Shown here piece by piece: positions 8,656 to 17,093 of a stretch of DNA of 26,769 nucleotides. The notes below the pieces were generated by a model, which had not been told where the DNA came from, searched no databases, and saw only the letters and a list, made by a program, of their open reading frames with translations. Source of the stretch: DASYSA01 sp036003885 (GTDB lineage: Bacteria > Acidobacteriota > Blastocatellia > UBA7656); NCBI GenBank assembly GCA_036003885.1, contig DASYSA010000677.1, forward strand, positions 1 to 26,769. Direction: 5' to 3'. The translations under genes and the position numbers were made by a program. Numbering within the stretch: the first letter of the stretch is position 1; each line of letters begins with the position of its first letter.

Positions 8656-9516
8656 ATGCTTCAGTGTTCACGCCCTTCGAATGTGCAAACCCGGCGAGGA
8701 AGCGCTGTACGCAGTCTTAGTGTTCTGCCTCTGTTGGCGATCATACTTTGCGCGCCCATCCAACACCAGGCGAAGCCTCCCATTTCAGGGCAACCCCAAT
8801 CTCCACCAAAAGCGGAAGAAGTGTCAGATGCGGTCCTCGTCCTCATTGAACGCGGTGACGCGCTTCAGAAGGCAAAGCGCTACGATGAAGCGATTGCACA
8901 GTACAAGGCCGCGATTGCAAGGACTGATAAACCGCCCTTCACAGCGTATTTGAACCTCGGCTCAGCTCATTACGCAAAGGAAGACTTACCAGCGGCTATG
9001 GAGGCATTTCGAAAGGCAATCGAAATCAAACCAAATGACTATCGGGGCCACTATAATCTGGGTGAATCACTTTATGTATCCGGAGATTATCGCAACTCTG
9101 AGACTGAGTATCGAAGAGTGATTGCTCTTGTTCCTCAAGTGATAGTCGGCACGGAGGCACGATATTTTCTGGGCCTGGCTTTGCACAAGCAGGGTCGTGC
9201 AGATGAAGCTATGGTCCAATACAGAACCGCAATTGAACGAGCGGGTGGCAAATATGCCGAGGCTCACTACAATCTTGGAACAGCTTTACTTGAACGCAAA
9301 GAATACGTCGAGGCTGAGCGCGAGTTTCGCACGACAATCGAGCAGGATCAGAATTTTCTGGAGGCCTACTTTAACCTGGCGGTTACACTTGAACATCAAA
9401 AGCGCATTCGCGAAGCGATTGAAGAGTACGAAAAGTACCTGTTTTGCCTCGCGACGAATAGCGGCGATGCCGGGAAAGTGCGAGATCGCATCGAGAAACT
9501 AAAGAAACAGAAGTAG
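8656..9516 (+). CDS. Exported tetratricopeptide repeat protein
   Basis: With the ATG at 8656 the product is 286 residues; a GTG at 8629 is possible but lies before the AGGAGGT ribosome site. Residues 19-38 form an export signal or membrane anchor (LSVLPLLAIILCAP). Residues about 60-265 are five to six TPR units, for example DALQKAKRYDEAIAQYKAAI (68-87) and LGSAHYAKEDLPAAMEAFRK (101-120), with the expected Gly/Ala/Tyr positions. It probably works as a periplasmic protein-interaction scaffold. It stands at the head of three plus-strand genes (TPR, serine hydrolase, J-domain) that are closely spaced and may be co-transcribed. Confidence 0.88.
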   Translation: MLQCSRPSNVQTRRGSAVRSLSVLPLLAIILCAPIQHQAKPPISGQPQSPPKAEEVSDAVLVLIERGDALQKAKRYDEAIAQYKAAIARTDKPPFTAYLNLGSAHYAKEDLPAAMEAFRKAIEIKPNDYRGHYNLGESLYVSGDYRNSETEYRRVIALVPQVIVGTEARYFLGLALHKQGRADEAMVQYRTAIERAGGKYAEAHYNLGTALLERKEYVEAEREFRTTIEQDQNFLEAYFNLAVTLEHQKRIREAIEEYEKYLFCLATNSGDAGKVRDRIEKLKKQK

Positions 9517-9568
9517 ACAGTTCTCGCCAGAGTACAGCGACATTGCAAGATGAGAGGGGAATGCGGCG

Positions 9569-10693
9569 ATGACCATGAAACTCTTCGGGAGTATGCCTCG
9601 CACAACAACGAGAATGAGTGCCTTGATTGCCGCTACCGTCTGGATCATTCTGCTGTCGGGCACGCCAGGGGCTGCACAGGACGCCGTCTCAGCCAGGGTT
9701 GACGAGTACGTCACAGTCGAGATGCAGAAGCAGCACATCCCCGGTGTTTCGGTTGCCGTGATCAAAGGCGGACAGATCATTCTGGCGAAAGGCTATGGCT
9801 TCGCAAACGTCGAGCATCAGGTGCCGGTTAAACCCGATACCATCTTTCAGTCGGGCTCGGTGGGCAAGCAGTTTACGGCGACAGCCGTGATGATGCTTGT
9901 TGAAGCAGGCAAGATCGGTCTCGATGACAAGATCAGCAAGTACCTGACTGACGCGCCGGAAAGCTGGAAGGACATCACTGTGCGACATCTGCTCTCGCAC
10001 ACGGCTGGCACGACGGATTATCCGCGTGACTTCGATTTCCGTCGCGACTACACGGAAGATGAACTCCTCAAGCGTGCGGGGGCGATTCCGTTGGCGTTCC
10101 AGCCCGGCGACAAGTGGAGCTATAGCAATCTCGGCTACGTGATGCTCGGAATCCTCATTCATAAAGTGAGCGGCAAGTTCTACGGAGACTTTCTCCAGGA
10201 GCGTATTTTCAAACCGCTCGGCATGAACACGGCTCGGATCATCAGCGAGGCCGACATCGTCATGAATCGCGCCGGCGGCTACCGTCTCGTCAAGGGCGAA
10301 CTCAAGAATCAGGAATGGGTTTCGCCTTCGCTCAACACAACTGCGGACGGCGCGCTCTATCTCACGGCTTTGGACATGGCGAAGTGGGATGCGGCACTCT
10401 ACACCGAAAAGCTCTTGAAGAAGTCGAGTCTGGATCAGATGTGGACGCCTGTGAAGCTGAACAATGGCAAGACGCATCCCTACGGCTTTGGCTGGGGCCT
10501 CGGCGAAGTGCGAGGCCATCACATCATCGAACACGGCGGCTCATGGCAGGGCTTCAAAGCATTCATCGCTCGTTATCCTGATGACAAATTGACCGTAATC
10601 GTGTTTGCCAATCTTACGCAGGCAAATGAAGGTCGAATCGCGCACGGGGTAGCCGAGATCTACAACCCGGAACTAAAGCGGACTCCGAATTAA
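9569..10693 (+). CDS. Beta-lactamase-fold serine hydrolase (class C / DD-peptidase-like)
   Basis: This 374-residue exported enzyme belongs to the serine beta-lactamase/penicillin-binding-protein-like hydrolases. A signal peptide spans about 1-37 (MSALIAATVWIILLS, then GAAQ-D). The three active-site motifs are intact: S97-V-G-K100 (SxxK), Y185-S186-N187 (YxN) and H322-G-G324 (HGG in place of KTG). HTAGTTDYP (144-152) is the usual segment after the SxxK helix. Such enzymes act as esterases, D-aminopeptidases or peptidoglycan DD-peptidases; HGG favours esterase or peptidase over true beta-lactamase activity. The gene ends 17 bases before the J-domain gene. Confidence 0.92.
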   Translation: MTMKLFGSMPRTTTRMSALIAATVWIILLSGTPGAAQDAVSARVDEYVTVEMQKQHIPGVSVAVIKGGQIILAKGYGFANVEHQVPVKPDTIFQSGSVGKQFTATAVMMLVEAGKIGLDDKISKYLTDAPESWKDITVRHLLSHTAGTTDYPRDFDFRRDYTEDELLKRAGAIPLAFQPGDKWSYSNLGYVMLGILIHKVSGKFYGDFLQERIFKPLGMNTARIISEADIVMNRAGGYRLVKGELKNQEWVSPSLNTTADGALYLTALDMAKWDAALYTEKLLKKSSLDQMWTPVKLNNGKTHPYGFGWGLGEVRGHHIIEHGGSWQGFKAFIARYPDDKLTVIVFANLTQANEGRIAHGVAEIYNPELKRTPN

Positions 10694-10710
10694 GGTGACA
10701 GGAGGTAGTA

Positions 10711-11322
10711 ATGGACGCCAGCGCTCTGCGGCACGCCTATGCGGTGTTGAGTCTGTCGCCGCCGGTCACCGAGGCTCGCCTCAAGCGTCGATACAAGGCA
10801 CTCGTAAGGCGCTGGCATCCGGACCGCTTTCAGTCTGATCCCATCGGACAGGCTGAGGCCACTCAACGACTCCGCGATATCAACATCGCCTTCGAACTCG
10901 TGGCCACCTCTCTGGATTCCCCTGAACCCTCACAGGAAGTTGCGCCCGCCGAGGATCCGACTGATCGGCCGTTCTCCTGGTCGCGAGAGCGAGTGGATGA
11001 AATGGTGGATTCGATAAACCGACTGAACAGTTGGTCTGTGCTGCCGGAAATGTCCGTTCATCGGTGGCTTAGTGTCGGGACGGTCCTTCTATACCTGGTC
11101 GGGTCGAGCATCCTTCTACCATCTCACTTCGGCCAGGGCGCCCGCGCGATTGCCAGATCTCTGAGTCTGGCATCCGGATACCTCTGGCTGCCGTTGTATC
11201 TCATTTGGTACGGAGACCGGGATGACCTTGGCAGCCTGGCGAGCCGCGCTTGTCGTATCATCGGATGGCTTTTGATGGCGGCGCCCGCCGTCGTCGGATT
11301 GGTGCTGTGGATAGCCGAGTAG
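10711..11322 (+). CDS. J-domain protein with C-terminal membrane segments
   Basis: This is a 203-residue protein. Residues 5-65 form a DnaJ domain with helix II (EARLKRRYKALVRRW) and the intact HPD tripeptide at 36-38, which activates Hsp70 ATPase. No Gly/Phe-rich or zinc region follows. Instead there is a linker and three probable membrane helices near 119-137, 152-168 and 182-201, so it would present its J-domain at the cytoplasmic face and recruit DnaK to the membrane. GGAGG precedes the ATG. It is the last gene of the plus-strand TPR-hydrolase-J-domain run. Confidence 0.85.
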   Translation: MDASALRHAYAVLSLSPPVTEARLKRRYKALVRRWHPDRFQSDPIGQAEATQRLRDINIAFELVATSLDSPEPSQEVAPAEDPTDRPFSWSRERVDEMVDSINRLNSWSVLPEMSVHRWLSVGTVLLYLVGSSILLPSHFGQGARAIARSLSLASGYLWLPLYLIWYGDRDDLGSLASRACRIIGWLLMAAPAVVGLVLWIAE

Positions 11323-11690
11323 TTTGCGGCCTAGGTGTCTGAGGGAAGTTCGATTTTCGTACGAGGTTCGACGCGACCACGCTCCAATGAATGAAGGCGA
11401 GACCGCCACGCCACCTCCTGCGATAACCGAGCGCTTGAAATAGGCGTTCACTCATTTTTTTCGCAGCGCCCATAGCGGAAGCCCTCGCCTCGCCTCTTGG
11501 GTTGCTGACAGACCGAGTCGCCACAACTCAAGCGTCTCGGCTGATGCCGGAACCAGGTCCAGCTGTTGTGTCCGGAGTATGCTCATTTTCAAAGGCGATC
11601 GCAGATCAGGGTACGATGCTAACATTAGCAGTTTGCTAGGTCAGAGTTGACCGGGCGGTCCGTTCAGAATAGCAAACCACCGCCTCGCGT
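11323..11690. other. Intergenic region between convergent genes
   Basis: No protein-like frame is evident. A short hairpin, GCTAA-CA-TTAGC, lies near 11619-11630 and a T-run (ATTTTTTTC) near 11452-11461; neither makes a convincing intrinsic terminator. Nothing else is recognised. Confidence 0.35.
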
Positions 11691-12233
11691 TCATCGGGCG
11701 AACTGATCCTCAAAGAAGCTCATGAACCCGGTGTAATCGCAGTCTGAGCAGGCGGTGGAGAATCTCGAATGGCGACCGTCTTTCCTCAGCACCCAGATCA
11801 CCTGATAACCGCCTGCCGCATCACCACCCGCCATGAATACCAGCACGCTGCCTCCATCATCCCCGGCTTTGATGGCAAAAAAACTCTTACCGAAATTCGG
11901 CTCAAAGCAATCGGTATATAGGCTCCTCGGTACCATAACCTTCTTGCCATCGAAGGAAACCTCAACTGATCGAATCTCGGTGCGCGGCACATTGCCATCA
12001 ACGCCTAGAGCTATGCGCCCGTCCACCGCGAGCACCATCAGATCCAATCGCTTGCTGTGAGTGATTCTGTGCTTCGAGCGGTTGAATGGACCGGTTCTGA
12101 AGGCAAGCCGTGCTGTGTGGGCACCGCTCTCCTGAACGAAACGGAAAGTGCCGGCCTTTCCAGCCGGGCCAGGCTGAGCGGCGGCGCTCATTGCCAAAAG
12201 CAGGAGTAGTATCAGGATACCGGATACTTTCAT
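11691..12233 (-). CDS. Exported protein of unknown function
   Basis: I do not recognise a family. The 180-residue product has a clear signal peptide (GILILLLLLAMSAAAQ, cleavage near residue 19) and a mature domain rich in beta strands (TFRFVQES, RIALGVDGNVP, SVEVSFDGKKVMVP). Four cysteines at most are present, including a CSDC pair near the C-terminus (TACSDCDYTGF), which could form a disulfide or bind a metal. AAAGGAG lies just before the ATG. It follows the exosortase gene by 94 bases on the same strand, so it may be part of that module, possibly as a surface protein. Confidence 0.65.
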   Translation of the reverse strand: MKVSGILILLLLLAMSAAAQPGPAGKAGTFRFVQESGAHTARLAFRTGPFNRSKHRITHSKRLDLMVLAVDGRIALGVDGNVPRTEIRSVEVSFDGKKVMVPRSLYTDCFEPNFGKSFFAIKAGDDGGSVLVFMAGGDAAGGYQVIWVLRKDGRHSRFSTACSDCDYTGFMSFFEDQFAR

Positions 12234-12327
12234 GCTGCTCCTTTCGGAATAAGACCGCGGCGAATAGTGATGATGCTACCATAGCGCTCGGCGAGGGACC
12301 TTACGATTCCGTCAGGGCCGTCGTTAG

Positions 12328-13080
12328 TCAATACAGAGGAGGACTCGGCTGAACCATCTCAGACCGGCGAAATTGCCATCGGCGATAAAGGCGGAACGCC
12401 GCGAGTGGGAGGATCAGCAATAAAGGGATCAGCAAAACGAAGAATGAGTGCTCCCAGAAATCAGTTCCCTGCCTGTGTGCTCCATTTGCCAGCGGAATTC
12501 CCAACGCTGTTGCGTAGTACACAAGAAGCGGGAAGAAAGGCTGCCGGAGCAGACGCGAAGGCTCTTCCGGATTCATCTTTTCGCTGATCACAAACAACAA
12601 GAGAAGAAATCCGAAGTAGATGAAGATGCCTTCGAAGCGGTGAAGTTGATAGGGATTCAAGCCGCCAATCTCCGCAGAAATCCCCTGCAGCCACAAGGCA
12701 ACGGAGATCCGGGTGGCGTTCGCAACAATCGTGACAAGATAGGCGATTATGGCCGAACTCGTGATGAATCCCCAGACAATCTTCTTCGACGGATCGCTCA
12801 AAAGCTTTCTCATCGACAGCATCAGGAAAGCGGCAATAAGGAAATTGACTCCTGCACACGAATTGGCAATCAGGAAACTGCGGTCCCTGCTGATGTAGCC
12901 CGCATGAGATTCAAACTCGAACGACGCGCCGTTGATCAGTTCGACAACCGCAGTCGTAGGAGCGAGAATCCAGCGCAACTGGTCGGCGCTTGCCGTCGAG
13001 TAATACAGCTTGAGCATGAAAACGCACATCAGCACGACGACACACTGTGCGATCCGGGTCCAGGTAAATCTCCGTTTCAT
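12328..13080 (-). CDS. xrtK: Exosortase (XrtK-type)
   Basis: This is a 250-residue multi-pass membrane protein of the exosortase/archaeosortase family, which cleaves and re-anchors proteins with a C-terminal sorting tail. The start is placed at the ATG overlapping the stop of the upstream gene (ATGA), not at an in-frame ATG 66 bases earlier inside that gene. The catalytic triad is visible: C75 in NSCAGVNF (73-80), R124 in NATRISVALW (121-130) and H147 in QLHRFEGIFIYF (145-156). About seven hydrophobic helices are present. The short length and its position next to a VIT/VWA substrate candidate fit the XrtK subgroup; the subgroup call is from memory of that pairing and less certain than the family. 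Confidence 0.85.
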   Translation of the reverse strand: MKRRFTWTRIAQCVVVLMCVFMLKLYYSTASADQLRWILAPTTAVVELINGASFEFESHAGYISRDRSFLIANSCAGVNFLIAAFLMLSMRKLLSDPSKKIVWGFITSSAIIAYLVTIVANATRISVALWLQGISAEIGGLNPYQLHRFEGIFIYFGFLLLLFVISEKMNPEEPSRLLRQPFFPLLVYYATALGIPLANGAHRQGTDFWEHSFFVLLIPLLLILPLAAFRLYRRWQFRRSEMVQPSPPLY

Positions 13081-15069
13081 ACAAGGCGCCGCCGGCCACG
13101 GAGGATCATCATCAGAGCGATCGCCAAAGACGCGGTCATCAACCACACGAGTTCCGGTTCACTTCCACTCTCCGTACCGTTGCCTACTGCGAGATCGCTC
13201 ACTCCCAGCGGAAGGGGCAGCGGTTGATTCACATCCTGCGCCGGTCCCTGCGTATTTCTCACCTCTTCGAGAACCGCTATGAAGGCCGTGTACTGCGTCA
13301 ACAGGTTGTACTTCAGACCCAGAGACGTGATGTTGCTGATCCGATCCTCATCCACATAGCTGGAGCCGTAATCGGAGAGTTCAGCAATTCGTGATCGCGC
13401 CCACAGATATCGCAATGCTCGATTTGCTTCATCCGGCTGGACACCGGCAACGTTCAGGCGAGTCAGGTAATCGCCCTGCCCTGTTTTCCCGTGCAGCTCA
13501 AGAGTTCCGCCTGCCGAACCGCGCCACTTGCCGAAAAGAATCACGGGGCGCTGAGCGAATAGATCAGGAAGGTGGGCGGCGTGCACATCATAGACGTCAA
13601 ACCCGATGGGCCGGACATGAATGTCGGTCAAGACCGGAGTCTGAATGTACTCCCGGAATTTGGCGGCAACTGCGGAAGCTTCCGACTCCTGAGTTACGAT
13701 AAAAGGCTCTCCCATTCCAGCCTTCGCGACGCCTTCTATAAGATAGCGATTTACTGCTGTGCCGATGCCGAACGAGAACACATTGCATTGATCCAGATTG
13801 TCGCGGATGTAATCGAAGACGCCCTTCTCACCTGAGATATAGCCATCAGTTACGAGCACGAGGCTCCGCGAAATGTTCGCTTCTCGGGGAAGACTCATGG
13901 CTTGTTTGACCGCTGGAAGAAGCTCGGTTCCCCCGCTTCCGCGCTGTTGATCGAGCAAGTGAATCGCGCGAGAGATATTTTGCTGATCCGCCGGCAGCGA
14001 CTTCGCAGAGAGCACCGTGGAGTCTCCGGCAAATAAGACGACGTTAAACAGGTCCGATGGTCGCAATTGCCCGATCAGATCCCGGAGAAGGCGTTTGGCA
14101 GTATTCAGAGGAAAGCCAGTCCATCGAGCCGGAAACATCGACCACAAAAATGTACTCCCGAGCGGGTATCTCCGTGTGCGCTACTCGCTCCGGGGGTTGA
14201 GCCATGTAAAGAAAGAAGTTCTCATCTTCACCCTGGTAGAGAATGAGGCCCGAGGCGATCTGATCTCCGGCCAACCGATAGCGCAGAATAAAGTCACGAT
14301 TCCCCTGAGATGGATCTGCTTCATCCAGGACAAGCTGAGCGATACTCGGACTCTGCCATTGGGGCAAAATCTGGTGCGACGCACAGCTCAAGTCCCGGAT
14401 AGGAACGCCCGCCGAGATCCTGGCTGAAATGCCAAGCGTGCTGCTCGGCTTATCGCTCTGATGAAGGTACGGACTCCTGACCCAGCGATCCTCCTGTGGC
14501 GCCGAGGACTCCGGCTGCGAAGAATATCGAGGCCCAACAACGGTAGGAAAGACCACCTCGTAGATGCCATCCGTCGGGACTAAGAGCTCAGTATATCGAA
14601 GCTCAATCTCAATCTGATCCCCGGGCATGACATTGGCGAGGCTCATGGAAAACACATTCGGCCTGTTCTGCTCCAGGAGAGATGCGCTCTTTCCCTCCTG
14701 TTTAGCCTTGTCGAATTCCTCCTTTGCCTTTTCCCGCTCCCTGATCTTAGCCACAATGACTTTATCGCCGATTCGCATGCGCATCGAGTAAACGGCAGCG
14801 CGCGTGGACGCGGGAAAAACATAAGATGCATTGATCGGCCGCGATCCCTCATTTCGATATGTCTGCAGTACCTTCACATCGGCGATGACACCCGAGACAT
14901 TTATCTGAACACGGGTATCTTTGAGAGGCAGGTGATCTACTTTGGGATCTCCCTGCACAAAGAAATACGGTGAGAGAGTTTTATCTTCCTGAGTCTGCGC
15001 AGAGGCGGAAGAGGAAGAGATTGCGATCGCAACCAGAACCAGGCAGACGTACCGTACACTCGATTTCAT
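13077..15069 (-). pseudogene. VIT and VWA domain protein with SEP-type C-terminal sorting tail, broken by a single-base frameshift
   Basis: Two overlapping reading frames (15069-14044 and 14147-13077) are halves of one protein. The first gives a signal peptide (1-25), a VIT domain (about 30-165, with FVFPASTRAAVYSMRM-like strands) and the start of a VWA domain up to the MIDAS motif DVSGSMD (311-317). The second resumes with GFPLNTAKRLLRDL. One extra base at about 14118 explains the break; removing it yields a continuous 663-residue protein. The C-terminus carries a sorting signal: GSEPELVW, a hydrophobic helix, then RGRRRLV. It is the likely substrate of the exosortase translated from the overlapping downstream start. 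GGGAGGT precedes the ATG. The frameshift may be a real mutation or a sequencing error; no slippery sequence is visible. Confidence 0.85.
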
Positions 15070-15480
15070 GATTTACCTCCCTGTTTACAGTGCAACTCAG
15101 ATGCAAGGGATGTGTAGAGGTTGCTTTTATGTCAGTTGGGGGCAGCGGGCAGTAGTCCATCGACGGCTCGCCCTACGAGAGTGAGGCTTCGGAATCAGGG
15201 CGCGACGCGAAGGCCCTTTCCGCGAATCTTGGCTGCGGAGAGTGCGTTATGATTGCCTCGCTCATTCCACTCGCAGACGACTGGCCCGGCAATCTGCGGC
15301 GCCCGTGAATCGTTTGACGTTTCCCACAAGAGATGTGTAGCATCGAAACCCCACGCTCTTGCCGATGCAGAACACTGAGGGCCCGAATCCTCTGGTCCTG
15401 GGCAGGGTGCATGTTTCAGGGCAGGTCAACGACAAGCCGTAGTGACTACGCGCGAATTCAACAGCCGACAGGAGGAGTTC
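15070..15480. other. Divergent intergenic region upstream of the TIR-STAND operon
   Basis: This stretch lies between the minus-strand VIT-VWA gene and the plus-strand small ORF and TIR gene. No frame is protein-like. It must contain promoters for both directions, but I could not pick out convincing -35/-10 pairs. GATGTGTAG occurs twice (near 15108 and 15333), too short to interpret. Confidence 0.3.
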
Positions 15481-15594
15481 GTGCTGGAAAAGATGGACGT
15501 TGGTGAATCAGTTCTCGCTCAAAATACGTCTATCTATGAGTGGGATCGGAGTGCGCTCGGCTGCCGTGGTTGCGAAACCGGCTTTGCAGAGTAG
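15481..15594 (+). CDS. Candidate small protein (37 codons) ahead of the TIR gene
   Basis: A GTG start at 15481 sits close behind a strong AGGAGGAG ribosome site (15470-15477). The frame runs 37 codons to a TAG, ending 38 bases before the TIR gene. The peptide has an acidic N-terminal half (VLEKMDVGESVLAQNTS) and a C-x-x-C pair (GCRGCETG). It matches no family I know. The strong ribosome site, which nothing else explains, is the main argument. It could instead be a leader peptide or chance. Confidence 0.35.
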   Translation: MLEKMDVGESVLAQNTSIYEWDRSALGCRGCETGFAE

Positions 15595-15632
15595 GATCTA
15601 CCGGCGGTCGCCATCCTTAGGAAACTTTTGGT

Positions 15633-17093
15633 ATGTACGAGACTGGGACTCATCCTGCTTTCGTGACCGGTTACCGATACGACATCTTCGTGAGCTATGC
15701 GCACGTTGACGATGAGCCTCTGTCAGGGGCTCCCCGGGGTTGGGTCAGCACTCTCGTAAGGAACCTTGAGGTTCAGCTTGCGACCAAGCTCGGACGAAAA
15801 TACGCCCCGCCATGGATGGATCACCAGCTCGCTGGAAACGCTCCTCTGACCCCGGAGATCATCGAAGCTCTGCGCGAAACGGCTACGCTGCTGGTGTTCG
15901 TCTCCCCAGGCTATTTGGCTTCTGACTGGTGCAAACGCGAGCGAGAGGCATTCCTGCAATTGATCAGGCAGCGTCTCGACAGTGGCTCGCGTGTTTTCGT
16001 CGTTGAAATCGACAGAGTCGACAGGAGCGATCTGCCTGACGAATTCCGCGACCTCCCCGGTTATCGATTCTGGGTAGAAGATGAGGACGGGAAGGCCCCC
16101 CGCACTCTCGGCATACCAGTGCCACGACTCGAGGAACCGGAATATTACACTCGCCTTAACAACCTGAGCTACGAATTAGCCAGGGAACTCAAACGACTGA
16201 AAGATACGGCAACCCCTGCTAACGGCGATGTGCCATCGGATGCCATCGCCGTCAAACCGGCTGTCTTTTTAGCGGAGGTCACTGACGATCTGGAACTCCT
16301 GCGCGATGAGTTGAAGAGCTACCTCCTTCAGGCGGGACTGACAGTTCTCTCGAAAGCATGGTACACACACGAAGATCTAACCGCGTATCAGGAAGCGATT
16401 GAGAAAGATCTGAAGGATTCAAGACTCTTCGTGCAACTACTCAGCGCCGTAGCAGGCAGAAAGCCGCCGGGTTGGCCCCAGGGCTATGCGAGAGTTCAGT
16501 ACATGCGCGCCAAACAACTGGGTATGCCGATTCTACAATGGCGCAGCCGAGAGTTAGACCTGGCCAGCGTGAAAGATCCAGGTCATCTGGCTCTCCTGGA
16601 GAGCGAGAATGTCATCGCGACCGGAATTGAAGAGTTCAAGCGGGCGGTAGTACAAGAAACAAGCAAGGAGTCTCCACCACCCACGCCGTCGAGAGGTGAT
16701 CTTGTCTTTGTGAATACAGACTTCCCGGACCGCGCCCTGGCGGAAACGGTCACCAAGCTACTTCTGAAGCACGGCATAGGATCGATACTGCCTCTTAACC
16801 AGGGGGAACCAGCCGACATTAGAAAGGACCTGGAAGCAAACCTCCGGGACTGTGACGGGTTGATTGTGGTGTATGGTGAGACTCATGTTACCTGGGTGCG
16901 GAACCAGTTGCGGCAGGGTCGAAAGATCCTTGCCCAGCGGGAACAACCGCTTCGGTGCCTTGCAGTCTTCGAGGGTCCGCCGCCGGAAAAAGATGAGGTT
17001 GCTCTCAACCTGCCGAGCCTGAGGAATCTGAACTTCCGCAAGGGTCTCGATGAAGGCGTGTTCTTAGAGTTCATTCAATGTCTGAGGAGTTAG
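15633..17093 (+). CDS. Protein with three TIR-like domains
   Basis: This is a 486-residue cytosolic protein. Domain 1 (about 16-115) is a TIR_2-type domain: YDIFVSYAHVD (16-26), the APPWMD strand (58-63), LLVFVSPGYLASDWC (86-100) and E103 of the WCxxE motif, the position of the catalytic NADase glutamate in active TIR domains. Domain 2 (about 209-340) begins AVFLAEVTDDLELLRDELK and keeps the fold but not WCxxE. Domain 3 (about 356-483) begins LVFVNTDFPDRALAETVTK and also lacks it. Domains 2 and 3 are probably structural or sensing modules. The gene overlaps the STAND gene by 16 bases, implying translational coupling. NAD hydrolysis or nucleotide signalling on activation by its STAND partner is the natural hypothesis. 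The ribosome site (AGGA) is weak. Confidence 0.85.
   Translation: MYETGTHPAFVTGYRYDIFVSYAHVDDEPLSGAPRGWVSTLVRNLEVQLATKLGRKYAPPWMDHQLAGNAPLTPEIIEALRETATLLVFVSPGYLASDWCKREREAFLQLIRQRLDSGSRVFVVEIDRVDRSDLPDEFRDLPGYRFWVEDEDGKAPRTLGIPVPRLEEPEYYTRLNNLSYELARELKRLKDTATPANGDVPSDAIAVKPAVFLAEVTDDLELLRDELKSYLLQAGLTVLSKAWYTHEDLTAYQEAIEKDLKDSRLFVQLLSAVAGRKPPGWPQGYARVQYMRAKQLGMPILQWRSRELDLASVKDPGHLALLESENVIATGIEEFKRAVVQETSKESPPPTPSRGDLVFVNTDFPDRALAETVTKLLLKHGIGSILPLNQGEPADIRKDLEANLRDCDGLIVVYGETHVTWVRNQLRQGRKILAQREQPLRCLAVFEGPPPEKDEVALNLPSLRNLNFRKGLDEGVFLEFIQCLRS

Noticed and set aside
9689..10534. 281-residue minus-strand frame opposite the serine hydrolase
   Set aside because: The plus-strand frame has all three catalytic motifs; the antisense frame has no recognisable domain and no ribosome site.
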